Origin: Bacteroidetes bacterium 46-16
Lineage (GTDB): Bacteria > Bacteroidota > Bacteroidia > Chitinophagales > Chitinophagaceae
Reading direction: 5' to 3'
DNA length: 44,925 nucleotides
NCBI GenBank assembly: GCA_001897835.1
Contig: MKUN01000019.1
Coordinates: forward strand, 56,675-101,599
In this document: piece after piece, positions 26,330 to 34,744 of the stretch
Numbering within the stretch: the stretch's first letter is position 1
Layout of the letters: every line of letters starts with the position of its first letter
Program-made: the position numbers and the translations under genes
The notes under the pieces: model-generated
The model's database searches: none
Told to the model about the DNA's origin: nothing
What the model saw: only the letters and a program-made list of their open reading frames with translations

Positions 26330-26827
26330 ATGCGTAAAGTCGTTTGTCTTATCGTATTAATGAGTATCCTGCTGGGCAGCTGTGGTGTTTACAGCTTTAC
26401 AGGCGCCAATATAGAAGGCAAGAATATCTATATCCATGTGATGGAAAATCGCGCCCGTAATGTAGTGCCTACACTCAGCCCCACCCTTACTGATAAGATA
26501 CGCAGCCGTATCTTATCCCAAACGGGTCTCTCGCCGGTAACTACCGATAATGCCGACTATGATCTCTCAGGTAGCATTACCAGCTATGAAGTTACTGTGG
26601 CCGGTGTGCAAAACACGCAGCAGGCCATTAAGAACAGGCTTACCATATCGGTCTCCGTATCTTTTAAGAACAGGTTGAACGATAAGAACAGCTTTGAGCA
26701 GTCATTTACCCGTTTCTCAGACTTTGATGCATCTCAAAATCTGCAAAATGTACAGGCCGGGCTTATAGAAGATATAGGAAATCAGCTCGCTGATGATATT
26801 TTTAATAAAGCATTTGTAAATTGGTAG
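26330..26827 (+). CDS. lptE: LptE-family lipoprotein
   Basis: This 165-residue lipoprotein resembles the Bacteroidota LptE family. A short hydrophobic leader ends in the lipobox LLGSC (Cys18), followed by a compact LptE-like domain (VVPTLSPTLTDKIRSRI; YDLSGSITSYEVT). LptE plugs the LptD barrel and helps place lipopolysaccharide in the outer membrane. The TTG at 26321 would add three residues before the ATG, but MRKVVCLIVL is the natural leader. It follows the sigma-54 activator by 16 bases and precedes a TPR protein by 17. Confidence 0.85.
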   Translation: MRKVVCLIVLMSILLGSCGVYSFTGANIEGKNIYIHVMENRARNVVPTLSPTLTDKIRSRILSQTGLSPVTTDNADYDLSGSITSYEVTVAGVQNTQQAIKNRLTISVSVSFKNRLNDKNSFEQSFTRFSDFDASQNLQNVQAGLIEDIGNQLADDIFNKAFVNW

Positions 26828-26844
26828 TAGTTTTATAGCACATA

Positions 26845-27795
26845 ATGATAACACCATCGTCCATAGAATATATATCGCAGGTGCTGCATGAGCCGCATGC
26901 CATCAGCGGCGAAGATCATGAAAGTATTAATGCGCTTGTAAATGCTTATCCCTATTTCGTGCCGGCCCGCTACCTGCAGGCTGCCGAAAGGCATAAGAGC
27001 AGGCCCTTTGATTCTTTTATGATGGCAACTATGAAATTATATGATGGCAACTGGCTGTTACTTCATGATTTTCTCGCAAGGTCGCGCAGCAATATGGATG
27101 ATAGCGATACCGCTTACGAGGAGCCTTATGAAGAAGCGGTACTGCAACAGGCACCGCTTGCAGAAACAGGGGAAGAAGTATTTACCCTGGAAAACGAATT
27201 TACTGCCATCGTGGAAGAAACGCCTTTGCCATTCACCCAGGATGATGAGGACCGCAGTAAAGGCTTCGTTTTCGAACAGGCAGCTTCACAGGTTGAAGAG
27301 CAGGCTGAAGAAGAGGATGAGACCCTCATCCTGCCGGTATATACCGAAGACTACTTCCTGCACCAGGGCGTACAGGTGTCAAACGATATTCCAGCTGATG
27401 CAGAAAGGTCGGGTATAGACGATGAAGAGGCCAAATCGCTGATGGTGGTTATGAGTTTCTCCGAATGGCTGAATCACTTTAAGACCCGGAGCGAAAAAGC
27501 CCGCGAGGAAGAAGAGGACCAAAAGGCACTCAAGACCATGTGGCAAAAAGAAAAGCTCGTAGCGGCCCTCGAGGAGGAGAATGAAGAAATACCCGAGAAT
27601 GTATTCCAGATGGCCGTCAACTCGATAACCCGAGAAGATGACCTGGCCAGCGAATCCCTCGCAGAGATATATGCAAAGCAGGGTAAATATGACGCTGCTA
27701 TAGATATGTATAAGAAATTAAGTTTGCGCAATCCTCAAAAAAGTGCTTATTTTGCCCGGAAAATTGACGCGGTTCTAAAAGAAAAAACAACATGA
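26845..27795 (+). CDS. Hypothetical protein with C-terminal tetratricopeptide-like repeat
   Basis: The 316-residue protein has an N-terminal region rich in aromatic residues (PYFVPARYLQAAERHK) and a central acidic stretch (about 80-180, many Glu/Asp). The C-terminus has a repeat-like helix pair: LASESLAEIYAKQGKYDAA, then IDMYKKLSLRNPQKSAYF. There is no signal peptide or membrane helix, so it should be cytosolic. It is regularly found between lptE and secG in Bacteroidota but lacks a known role. Its TGA overlaps the secG ATG (ATGA), so the two are co-translated. Confidence 0.8.
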   Translation: MITPSSIEYISQVLHEPHAISGEDHESINALVNAYPYFVPARYLQAAERHKSRPFDSFMMATMKLYDGNWLLLHDFLARSRSNMDDSDTAYEEPYEEAVLQQAPLAETGEEVFTLENEFTAIVEETPLPFTQDDEDRSKGFVFEQAASQVEEQAEEEDETLILPVYTEDYFLHQGVQVSNDIPADAERSGIDDEEAKSLMVVMSFSEWLNHFKTRSEKAREEEEDQKALKTMWQKEKLVAALEEENEEIPENVFQMAVNSITREDDLASESLAEIYAKQGKYDAAIDMYKKLSLRNPQKSAYFARKIDAVLKEKTT

Positions 27796-28100
27796 TAGCT
27801 ATAATAACCATCCTTATATTATTGACCTGTGTGGTACTGGGATTTTTTGTATTGGTGCAGAACCCCAAAGGTGGTGGCCTTTCTGGCACTTTTGGCAGCA
27901 TCAGCAGCCAGGTAATGGGCGTCAAGCAGTCCACCGACGTGATGGAGAAAGGCACATGGGCATCAATGGGTATCATAGCCGGCCTCTGTATTCTTTCTAT
28001 AATGTTCGCATCCAAGCCGCAGGTTGACAATGCGGCGAATGGAAAAGCCCCGGCTACCAAATCGGCCCCGGCCAAAGGAGCGGCCAATACGCCCAAATAA
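27792..28100 (+). CDS. secG: Preprotein translocase subunit SecG
   Basis: SecG is the small subunit of the SecYEG channel that assists protein export at the inner membrane. The 102-residue protein has two helices (about 2-22 and 57-75) joined by the family loop LVQNPKGGGLSGTFGS. A Lys/Ala/Pro-rich cytosolic tail (about 78-102) is usual in this phylum. The start overlaps the upstream stop in ATGA. A clear terminator follows, closing the miaB-to-secG series. Confidence 0.93.
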   Translation: MIAIITILILLTCVVLGFFVLVQNPKGGGLSGTFGSISSQVMGVKQSTDVMEKGTWASMGIIAGLCILSIMFASKPQVDNAANGKAPATKSAPAKGAANTPK

Positions 28101-28124
28101 TGATCATTAAAAAGTTAATTTTAT

Positions 28125-28163
28125 ATACCTGCTCGGTGAAAATGAGCAGGTATTTTTATTTTT
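28125..28163 (+). terminator. Rho-independent terminator after secG
   Basis: ATACCTGCTC, nine-base loop, GAGCAGGTAT is a perfect 10-pair stem followed by TTTTATTTTT. Confidence 0.88.
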
Positions 28164-28171
28164 AGGATTAC

Positions 28172-29230
28172 ATGTCACCTGCTGCAAGATCACGAAACCG
28201 CAAAAAGAATAGTAAGCGCATGCGCTGGCTGCTGCTTTTCATGGCCATCATTATAGCAGGCGGGCTGTATGTCGCTTTCAAAGTATTCGGGCCCAATACA
28301 GGCAGCTTCTCCGAGGGGGAATATCTGTATATCCATACAGGCTCCTCATACGATGCAGTAAAAGCAGAGTTGGTGAACGGCGGTTTCGTCAGGGACATTA
28401 AAAGCTTTGACCTTCTTGCCACAGAGGCTAATTACCCCGCGCATATTCATGCAGGAAAATACCGGGTCACAAGAGGTATGAGCAATTACAGGATCATACG
28501 CATGCTGCGCTCGGGCAGGCAGGAACCGGTTAAACTGGTCATCAACAAACTGCGTACCCGGCAAGATCTTATCAATATTATTTGCAAGAACCTGGAGGCA
28601 GACTCTAATGTGCTGAAGCAAATGCTGCACGACACCGTATATCTTGCCGAATTCGGACTGGACACCAATACGGCTATGTGTGCCATAATGCCCGACACTT
28701 ATGAGTTTTTCTGGAACACATCGGCAGATAAGGCCTTCAGGAAAATAGAGAAGAACTATGCCCGCTTCTGGACCGGTGAACGTAAAGCAAAAGCTGCGGC
28801 AAAAGATATATCGCCGGTGCAGGCCGTGATACTGGCCTCTATTGTGGAAGAAGAGAGCAATAAGAACGATGAGAAACCTACTATAGCCAGCGTATACCTT
28901 AACCGGTTGCATAAAGGCATCAGGCTACAGGCCGATCCCACAGTTAAATATGCCGTAGGCGATTTTAGCCTGCGTCGCATTACAGGCGTTCACCTGGCCT
29001 TTGCATCACCCTATAATACCTACCAGAATACAGGTTTGCCCCCGGGGCCCATCTGCACACCATCGCAGCAAAGCATCGATGCCGTACTGAACGCACCGGA
29101 AACCGACTATATATACTTCTGCGCACGCGAAGATTTCAGTGGCTACCATCGCTTTGCAGCCACAGATGCCGAACAGGCAAAAAATGCCCGGCTATATCAC
29201 CGGGCACTTGATGCAAGAGGCATTCATTGA
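28172..29230 (+). CDS. mltG: Endolytic peptidoglycan transglycosylase MltG
   Basis: MltG cuts nascent glycan strands in the periplasm and helps set their length. The 352-residue protein has a basic N-terminus, one transmembrane helix (about residues 18-38), a LysM-like region and the YceG catalytic domain. The conserved signature VEEESNKNDEKPTIASVYLN (catalytic Glu in the run of three) is followed by RLHKGIRLQADPTVKYA and then the C-terminal LPPGPICTPS block. The start at ATG 28172 lies right after the secG terminator. It is a single-gene unit; the gene on the far side is convergent. Confidence 0.94.
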   Translation: MSPAARSRNRKKNSKRMRWLLLFMAIIIAGGLYVAFKVFGPNTGSFSEGEYLYIHTGSSYDAVKAELVNGGFVRDIKSFDLLATEANYPAHIHAGKYRVTRGMSNYRIIRMLRSGRQEPVKLVINKLRTRQDLINIICKNLEADSNVLKQMLHDTVYLAEFGLDTNTAMCAIMPDTYEFFWNTSADKAFRKIEKNYARFWTGERKAKAAAKDISPVQAVILASIVEEESNKNDEKPTIASVYLNRLHKGIRLQADPTVKYAVGDFSLRRITGVHLAFASPYNTYQNTGLPPGPICTPSQQSIDAVLNAPETDYIYFCAREDFSGYHRFAATDAEQAKNARLYHRALDARGIH

Positions 29231-29266
29231 TTTAAAATGCTGTTATACTTTGGAGCGCAGGTAAGA

Positions 29267-29635
29267 CTAGCTAATCGTCAATGTTCCCAGGTTCCAGGTA
29301 AGCGTTATCGTCGGGCAGTCAGCAAAACAACTTAAGGAATTACTTATGGGAAATTGAGGGCAGTAAACCGTACCGCCGTCGTTCACACCAACACAGTTTG
29401 CGCCACAACAAACAATGTAGCCCAGCTGGTTACCACCACAATTGCAAGTAGGGAGCGTTACCGTCTGGTTAGGCATCACAGTTATCGTGCTGCTGCATGA
29501 TACAACATTTGTACACCCGGTATTGTAACACACCGCATGAATAGTCACGCTACATGCGGTAGTATTATGAACAGATAATGCCTTTGCTGAACAGCAAAGG
29601 ACACACAAGAGCGTAAATAATAATAACTTTTTCAT
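29267..29635 (-). CDS. Small secreted cysteine-rich protein, unknown family
   Basis: I do not recognise this 122-residue protein. It has a signal peptide (MKKLLLFTLLCVLCCSAKA) and a mature part of about 103 residues with 12 cysteines, in patterns such as PTCNCGGN, VCCGANC and SCFADC. The rest is Thr/Val/Ser-rich with likely beta structure (STITVMPNQTVTLP). An even cysteine number in an exported protein suggests up to six disulfides, so a stable extracellular or surface domain. It is transcribed from its own region with a 19-base inverted repeat 30-48 bases upstream of the start. Role unknown. Confidence 0.72.
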   Translation of the reverse strand: MKKLLLFTLLCVLCCSAKALSVHNTTACSVTIHAVCYNTGCTNVVSCSSTITVMPNQTVTLPTCNCGGNQLGYIVCCGANCVGVNDGGTVYCPQFPISNSLSCFADCPTITLTWNLGTLTIS

Positions 29636-29664
29636 TGTTGTTGGTTTTAATAGTTAAAGAATAA

Positions 29665-29683
29665 GTGCATGAGCTCAATGCAC
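29665..29683. promoter_or_regulatory. Inverted repeat GTGCAT-N7-ATGCAC upstream of the Cys-rich gene
   Basis: Perfect 6-base arms around GAGCTCA, itself nearly palindromic. On the minus strand it lies 30-48 bases before the Cys-rich gene start. It is either an operator or a leader hairpin. Confidence 0.45.
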
Positions 29684-29776
29684 ATTTTGCTATACGAACC
29701 TACAGACATTGAACACACAGGTCAAGAGTGTTTTCACGGTTTTTTATAATATATTCTGTCCGTAATTTTGCAGCTT

Positions 29777-30169
29777 TTATTTAAGCGCATACTCTTCCTT
29801 TTGCTTATCCTTCCTGAAAAAGAAAATATAATAGACCAGCAACAACAGGATACCGCAAATAAATATAGCAACTGCGTATTTTTTATACGCTTTATCTACC
29901 TCGAAGAACTCGCTTACCATCCATACCGAATTGGCCGTTATCCAAAGGCATACCGCCAGGTTATGGAATAGCTCGGCACGCACATGCCTCGATTTCCACA
30001 AAATATAACACGCCACCCCCAGCGTAGGAAAGATCATAAAAATGCCACCGGGCCGCCAGACAAGCGCCCAGCAGGTATCTTTTATCAGCCAAAGGAAAAT
30101 ATGGCCGTTCTCGATCCAGCGGTACTTTGATGACACCTGGATATTATGATGCGCTGCCTGTCGTTCCAT
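29777..30169 (-). CDS. Small hypothetical membrane protein
   Basis: This 130-residue protein has three or four hydrophobic helices (roughly residues 23-42, 43-58, 68-86 and 97-115). Trp/Phe-rich turns such as RPGGIFMIFPTLG lie between them, and the cytosolic tail is charged (FRKDKQKEE). I cannot assign a family. The coding frame is supported by hydrophobicity and by the absence of any other good frame here. It is a single gene, divergent from gap across about 190 bases. Confidence 0.65.
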   Translation of the reverse strand: MERQAAHHNIQVSSKYRWIENGHIFLWLIKDTCWALVWRPGGIFMIFPTLGVACYILWKSRHVRAELFHNLAVCLWITANSVWMVSEFFEVDKAYKKYAVAIFICGILLLLVYYIFFFRKDKQKEEYALK

Positions 30170-30266
30170 ATACAGTATTTGATGATAAGCTGCACAAAAT
30201 AAAACGATTTAAATATTAGGCATAATAGTTATTAACATATTAACAGCCTAAAAACGAAGAAGTTAA

Positions 30267-30297
30267 TTGGATTTTATTTTGCATCCCTGTACCTTTG
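30267..30297 (+). promoter_or_regulatory. gap promoter: TTG-N20-TACCTTTG
   Basis: TTG at 30267-30269 and the exact -7 box TACCTTTG at 30290-30297 have the spacing of the Bacteroidota primary promoter. The start of transcription would fall near 30304, at the edge of a 16-base palindrome. Confidence 0.7.
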
Positions 30298-30303
30298 CGC
30301 CTG

Positions 30304-30319
30304 CTTACCGGCCGGTAAG
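30304..30319. promoter_or_regulatory. 16-base perfect palindrome CTTACCGGCCGGTAAG in the gap leader
   Basis: The palindrome starts at the predicted transcription start of gap and lies 40 bases before its ATG. It could be a repressor site or the first stem of the mRNA. I found no second copy in the window. Confidence 0.55.
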
Positions 30320-30358
30320 TACACATTTTTAAAAAAAGTTCTTAAAAAAATAATAAAA

Positions 30359-31372
30359 ATGAGTAAAGTAAAAGTTGCCATTAATGGCTTCGGGCGCATC
30401 GGGCGCCTGGCATTCCGCCAGATATACAATATGGATGGCATAGATGTGGTTGCCATCAACGACCTGACCAAGCCTAATGTACTTGCCCACCTGCTGAAAT
30501 ATGACACAGCACAAGGTCGCTTCGGAGTAGACGTGAAGCATAGCGATGATGCTATAATAGTTAATGGTAATGAAATAAAGATATACGCACAAAAAGACCC
30601 CTCACAAATACCCTGGGGCAAGCACGAAGTAGATGTGGTGCTGGAATGTACCGGTTTCTTTACCGACAGGGAAAAAGCAGAAGCACATATTAAGGCCGGC
30701 GCAAAACGCGTGGTAATATCTGCACCTGCCACCGGCGACCTGAAAACAGTAGTATTCAATGTGAACCATGATATACTCGATGGCAGCGAAACCGTTATTA
30801 GCTGTGCCTCCTGCACTACCAACTGCCTGGCGCCTATGGCAAAAGTATTGAACGATACATTTGGCATACAGGCTGGTCTTATGACCACGGTACATGCCTA
30901 TACCAATGATCAGAATACGCTAGATGCTCCCCATGCTAAAGGCGACCTGCGCCGCGCCCGCGCTGCAGCAGAGAATATAGTCCCCAACAGCACAGGTGCT
31001 GCAAAAGCTATAGGCCTTGTATTACCTGAGTTGAAAGGTAAACTGGATGGCAGCGCGCAGCGCGTGCCTACAGTTACAGGTTCGCTTACCGAGCTGTTCA
31101 CCTCACTGGCTAAGAAAACCAGCATTGAAGAAGTGAATGCGGCAATGAAGGCTGCTGCCAACGAAAGCTTTGGCTACAACGAAGACGAGATCGTAAGCAG
31201 TGATATCATTGGTACACATTTCGGTTCACTGTTCGATGCTACACAGACCAAAGTTATAACCGTAGGTGATACACAAATGGTTAAGACCGTAAGCTGGTAT
31301 GATAACGAAATGAGCTATGTGTCGCAACTGGTTCGCACCGTTAAATATTTTGCGGGACTTATCTCTAAATAA
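30359..31372 (+). CDS. gap: Glyceraldehyde-3-phosphate dehydrogenase, type I
   Basis: This glycolytic enzyme oxidises glyceraldehyde 3-phosphate with NAD and phosphate to 1,3-bisphosphoglycerate. The 337-residue chain opens with the NAD-binding motif INGFGRIGR, has the active site [12 protein letters not shown] with its cysteine nucleophile, and the phosphate-site sequence [18 protein letters not shown]. The C-terminal WYDNEMSY is typical. It is followed by a UUCG-loop terminator and then pgk, so the two glycolytic genes have a partially shared or separately ended transcript. Confidence 0.97.
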   Translation: MSKVKVAINGFGRIGRLAFRQIYNMDGIDVVAINDLTKPNVLAHLLKYDTAQGRFGVDVKHSDDAIIVNGNEIKIYAQKDPSQIPWGKHEVDVVLECTGFFTDREKAEAHIKAGAKRVVISAPATGDLKTVVFNVNHDILDGSETVISCASCTTNCLAPMAKVLNDTFGIQAGLMTTVHAYTNDQNTLDAPHAKGDLRRARAAAENIVPNSTGAAKAIGLVLPELKGKLDGSAQRVPTVTGSLTELFTSLAKKTSIEEVNAAMKAAANESFGYNEDEIVSSDIIGTHFGSLFDATQTKVITVGDTQMVKTVSWYDNEMSYVSQLVRTVKYFAGLISK

Positions 31373-31388
31373 AACAGAATTTGCTGAT

Positions 31389-31420
31389 AAACGCTACCTT
31401 CGGGTAGCGTTTTCTCTTTA
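31389..31420 (+). terminator. Terminator with TTCG tetraloop between gap and pgk
   Basis: AAACGCTACC, TTCG, GGTAGCGTTT is a perfect 10-pair stem with a very stable UUCG loop, followed by TCTCTTT. It ends 12 bases before the pgk ATG, so read-through to pgk may be partial. Confidence 0.82.
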
Positions 31421-31432
31421 AATAAAATACCG

Positions 31433-32647
31433 ATGACAAGGTTCAATGATTATAATTTCGACGGCAAAAGAGCGCTGATCCGCGTTGATTTCAATGTGCC
31501 GGTAAAAGACGGTAAGATTACCGACGACACCCGCATACGCGCTGCACTGCCAACTATAAAGAAAGTACTGGCCGATGGCGGCAGTGTGGTATTGATGAGC
31601 CACTGGGGCCGCCCGCTAAAGGACATTGCGAAAAAGCCGCATCTTACCCTTGCCGATTTTTCATTAAGGCCGGTTGTGGCTCATTTATCCGGCCTTTTAG
31701 GTACGGAGGTGCAGTTTGCCGACGATTGCATTACCGAAGATGCCTTGGCAAAGGCTGAAGCTTTACAGCCGGGGCAGGTACTGCTGCTGGAGAACCTGCG
31801 CTATCACAAGGAAGAAGAAAAGGGAGATAACGAATTTGCCGAAAAGCTATCAAAACTGGGCGATGTATATGTGAATGACGCTTTCGGTACCGCGCACCGT
31901 GCCCACGCTTCCACAGCAGTCATCGCACAGTTCTTCCCCGGCGATCGTAAGATGTTCGGCCTGCTTATGGAGGCTGAAGTAGCTGCAGCAGAAGAAGTGT
32001 TACACAACAACAAGAAACCCTTTACAGCAATAATCGGTGGTGCCAAGGTTTCGGATAAGATCCTTATTATCGAGAACCTGCTGGAAAAAGCTACCGATAT
32101 TATTATTGGCGGCGGCATGGCTTACACTTTTTACAAAGCGGAAGGCTGCCATATCGGTGCCTCGCTTTGCGAAGACGACCGCCTGGATACGGCACTCGAA
32201 CTGTTGAAAAAAGCGGAAGAAAAAGGCGTATGCATCCACCTGCCTGCCGATAGTATCATTGCCGATAAATTTGCTGCCGATGCCAACACCTCCTCATCGC
32301 TGAATGCGGAGATACCCGAAGGATGGATGGGACTGGATATTGGTGAAATGGCTATAGATCATTTCAAACACATCATTACCGAATCTAAGACCATACTCTG
32401 GAACGGTCCTATGGGGGTTTTCGAAATGGATAAATTTCAGCATGGTACGAAAGCAATAGCAGAAGCTGTAGCGGAAGCAACGGAGAACGGCGCCTACTCA
32501 CTCGTTGGCGGCGGCGATAGTGTTGCTGCGGTCAATAAGTTCCATTTCACCGATAAAGTAAGTTATGTATCTACCGGCGGTGGTGCCCTGCTTGAGTATT
32601 TTGAGGGTAAAGAACTGCCCGGTATAGCCGCTATAAAGAACAGCTGA
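31433..32647 (+). CDS. pgk: Phosphoglycerate kinase
   Basis: Pgk moves phosphate from 1,3-bisphosphoglycerate to ADP. The 404-residue protein has the N-domain substrate motif [13 protein letters not shown], the SHWGRP block, and the C-domain nucleotide motif [11 protein letters not shown]. It also has the WNGPMGVFE and [11 protein letters not shown] segments. Start and length are standard. It follows gap across a terminator; its own terminator lies 27 bases after the stop. Confidence 0.97.
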   Translation: MTRFNDYNFDGKRALIRVDFNVPVKDGKITDDTRIRAALPTIKKVLADGGSVVLMSHWGRPLKDIAKKPHLTLADFSLRPVVAHLSGLLGTEVQFADDCITEDALAKAEALQPGQVLLLENLRYHKEEEKGDNEFAEKLSKLGDVYVNDAFGTAHRAHASTAVIAQFFPGDRKMFGLLMEAEVAAAEEVLHNNKKPFTAIIGGAKVSDKILIIENLLEKATDIIIGGGMAYTFYKAEGCHIGASLCEDDRLDTALELLKKAEEKGVCIHLPADSIIADKFAADANTSSSLNAEIPEGWMGLDIGEMAIDHFKHIITESKTILWNGPMGVFEMDKFQHGTKAIAEAVAEATENGAYSLVGGGDSVAAVNKFHFTDKVSYVSTGGGALLEYFEGKELPGIAAIKNS

Positions 32648-32674
32648 TAATAAGGCAATGCAAATAAAATTCGG

Positions 32675-32708
32675 AGGCTGTGCTATTTGTAGCACAGCCT
32701 TCTTCGTT
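32675..32708 (+). terminator. Rho-independent terminator after pgk
   Basis: AGGCTGTGCTA, loop TTTG, TAGCACAGCCT is an 11-pair stem followed by TCTTCGTT. A 14-base palindrome (TTAAGCCGGCTTAA, 32707-32720) begins at its end. Confidence 0.82.
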
Positions 32709-32776
32709 AAGCCGGCTTAAGTGAATTGCCCTGCAACTTGGCACTTTGCCCTATCTTTACAGAAAGTGCATATCCT

Positions 32777-33676
32777 ATGGAATTTGGTAAAGTACCCGAA
32801 TCTGAATTAGACAATATTGATCTTACGCTCCCACCCGATCCGGAGGTAACTACCACAGTTTTAAAAGCCTCAAAGAAAAAGGGTAAAACAAAATTTTACG
32901 TAGGCTGTGCCAAATGGGGACGTAAAGACTGGATCGGGAAACTATATCCTAAAGGCACAAAAGAGAAGGACTTCCTGGAATATTATGCCAAACAATTCAA
33001 TTGCATAGAGTTCAATGGTTTTTATTACCAGTTGCACGACCTTGCAAGGGTAAGAAGCTGGGTGGAAAAGGTTCCCAAAGATTTTATCTTCTGCCCTAAA
33101 TTCACCGAGTCGATAACCCACATACGCCGGCTGAAAAATGTTAAGGCAGAGGTGGATGCTTATCTTGAAGTTGTAGCTGAATTTAAAAAGCACTTAGGAC
33201 CCATATTCCTGATGCCCCATCCCCAGATGGGCTTGAAGCACCTGGATACTATTGAAGCATTCATTGCAGACTTTCCTAAAGATGTGGATATGTTCCTCGA
33301 GCTGCGCCATAAAGAATGGTACCAGGACGGTTATAACCCGGAGCTTTACCAGTTTCTGAAAAAGAACAAAAGGGGCACGATCATAACCGATGCAGCAGGC
33401 CGCCGCGACTGTGTGCATATGCACCTCTCCACGCCCGAATGTTTTATCCGTTTCGTAGGCAATGCACTGCACCCTACCGATTATAGCCGTATTGACGAAT
33501 GGGTGCAGCGTATAAAAAAATGGATGGCCGAAGGACTTGAAACCTGCTACTTCTTCATGCACCAGCACGAGGAACTGCATTCACCCGAGCTTATAAAATA
33601 TTTCATAGTGGAATTGAATAAACATTGCGGTACGGATATAAAACCGCCCGTCATCCATAACGACCAGCTATTTTAG
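32777..33676 (+). CDS. DUF72 family protein
   Basis: This 299-residue protein has the DUF72 (YecE-like) TIM-barrel signature: YVGCAKWGRKDWIGKLYP at the front, EYYAKQFNCIEFNGFYY, KDFIFCPKF, and a C-terminal HQHEELHSPEL. The family is widespread, has been proposed to act on nucleic acid or sugar substrates, and has no settled activity. The start is at ATG 32777, since the TTG at 32726 would add 17 residues inside the likely promoter (TATCTTTA at 32752). It stands alone between pgk and the creD cluster. Confidence 0.85.
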   Translation: MEFGKVPESELDNIDLTLPPDPEVTTTVLKASKKKGKTKFYVGCAKWGRKDWIGKLYPKGTKEKDFLEYYAKQFNCIEFNGFYYQLHDLARVRSWVEKVPKDFIFCPKFTESITHIRRLKNVKAEVDAYLEVVAEFKKHLGPIFLMPHPQMGLKHLDTIEAFIADFPKDVDMFLELRHKEWYQDGYNPELYQFLKKNKRGTIITDAAGRRDCVHMHLSTPECFIRFVGNALHPTDYSRIDEWVQRIKKWMAEGLETCYFFMHQHEELHSPELIKYFIVELNKHCGTDIKPPVIHNDQLF

Positions 33677-33729
33677 CTTTTCAATTTTTATTAACAAAAA
33701 AATATTTGCATATCTGGTACCACTTCATT

Positions 33730-33748
33730 TACTTTGTATTTCAAAGTA
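33730..33748. promoter_or_regulatory. Inverted repeat TACTTTG-N5-CAAAGTA before the creD-cluster membrane gene
   Basis: Perfect 7-base arms with a 5-base spacer, ending five bases before the ATG at 33754. The same element recurs at 34702-34720, in front of creD. It is the likely binding site of the winged-helix regulator encoded between the two copies. Confidence 0.65.
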
Positions 33749-33753
33749 CTTTT

Positions 33754-34380
33754 ATGCCAAACGAAGAGCAACATCCCTCATTAGAGACTTTACAGGAGAT
33801 CCGCAGTATCATGGACCGCTCAGCCCGCTTCATTACACTTAGCGGCTGGAGTGGTATCTGGGCCGGTATTACGGCCCTCGCTGCTGCACTTTTAGCTCAA
33901 AAATGGATAAATGTTGCTGTAAAATGGCATTATGCTTATGGCAGGTTAAGACTGCAGTTACTGGTCCTTGCACTGGTTGTATTTGTAATCGCCCTAGCCG
34001 GTGCCTTCCTCTTTACCTACCGGAAAACCAAAAAGAACCACCAGCCAATGTGGAATGCCGCGTCTAGGCAATTGTTATTGCATGGCGCAATTCCCTTGCT
34101 GGCAGGGGCGGTATTCTCATTATGCTTTCTGTACAATGGTGACGATCTTTATATTGCGCCATCCTGCCTGGTATTTTATGGCCTTGCACTGATCAATGCA
34201 AGTAAATATACCTTATCCGATATCAGGTACCTGGGCTTGCTCGAAGTGATATTGGCCTGCATTTGCCTGTTCTATCCCGCATATGGATTGTATTTTTGGG
34301 CAGCAGGCTTTGGTATACTGCATATACTGTACGGGCTGGTCATGTGGAAAAAATACGATAAGCCGGCAATAGCACAATAG
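33754..34380 (+). CDS. Hypothetical polytopic membrane protein upstream of a winged-helix regulator
   Basis: The 208-residue protein starts with a short amphipathic stretch (LETLQEIRSIMDRSARF), then has five or six hydrophobic helices. The SGWSGIWAGI block after the amphipathic part recurs in Bacteroidota membrane proteins paired with transcription regulators. No enzyme motif is visible. Its stop lies four bases before the regulator gene, so both come from one transcript controlled by the TACTTTG-N5-CAAAGTA dyad. The ATG at 33754 is chosen because the longer frame from 33706 begins with TTG and overlaps the dyad. A membrane sensor for the regulator is possible. Confidence 0.75.
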   Translation: MPNEEQHPSLETLQEIRSIMDRSARFITLSGWSGIWAGITALAAALLAQKWINVAVKWHYAYGRLRLQLLVLALVVFVIALAGAFLFTYRKTKKNHQPMWNAASRQLLLHGAIPLLAGAVFSLCFLYNGDDLYIAPSCLVFYGLALINASKYTLSDIRYLGLLEVILACICLFYPAYGLYFWAAGFGILHILYGLVMWKKYDKPAIAQ

Positions 34381-34384
34381 AGGA

Positions 34385-34684
34385 ATGAAGAACCCCATAG
34401 AACAACTGAACAAGATATTCGACAGCCGCATCAGGATAGGCATCATGAGCGCATTGATGGTCAGCGAAAGCCTGAACTTCAATGAGCTGAAAGCCCTTAT
34501 AGATGTTACCGACGGCAACCTGGCCAGCCATTTGAAAACACTGGAAGAGAATAAGTATGTAAAGGTCCATAAAGGATTTGTGGGCCGAAAAACAAACACG
34601 ACCTATTCAGTGACCGGTGCTGGTGAAAAGGCCTTTCGCGCTCACCTCGATGCACTTGAAAAAATAATAAAAGGATTGAACTGA
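34385..34684 (+). CDS. Winged-helix transcriptional regulator
   Basis: The 99-residue single-domain protein has the winged-helix pattern of the ArsR/MarR-like HTH_34 group. LNFNELKALIDVTDGNLASHLKTLEE spans helices 2-3 (here cut to the core), followed by the wing (VKVHKGFVGRKTNTTYSVT) and a C-terminal dimerisation helix (FRAHLDALEKII). In Bacteroidota this family is often found beside creD. The two identical inverted repeats flanking its operon (33730 and 34702) are good candidates for its operators, consistent with autoregulation plus control of creD. The ligand or signal is unknown. Confidence 0.87.
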   Translation: MKNPIEQLNKIFDSRIRIGIMSALMVSESLNFNELKALIDVTDGNLASHLKTLEENKYVKVHKGFVGRKTNTTYSVTGAGEKAFRAHLDALEKIIKGLN

Positions 34685-34701
34685 TATTTTTTTGATCATT
34701 T

Positions 34702-34720
34702 TACTTTGAAAAACAAAGCA
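34702..34720. promoter_or_regulatory. Inverted repeat TACTTTG-N5-CAAAGCA before creD
   Basis: Second copy of the dyad at 33730, with the same 5-base spacer and one mismatch in 14 arm positions. Both copies are followed by (A)CTTTTA. It lies 25 bases before the creD ATG. Confidence 0.65.
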
Positions 34721-34744
34721 CTTTTAAAAACGAAAATATAGCAT

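Noticed and set aside
30274-30888. 204-codon antisense frame over gap
   Set aside because: The gap sense frame is certain; the antisense end (LPAGKQA) is only the translation of the palindrome at 30304.
32707-32720. Palindrome TTAAGCCGGCTTAA as an operator for the DUF72 gene
   Set aside because: It directly follows the pgk terminator and may simply be part of it; a single copy gives no support.
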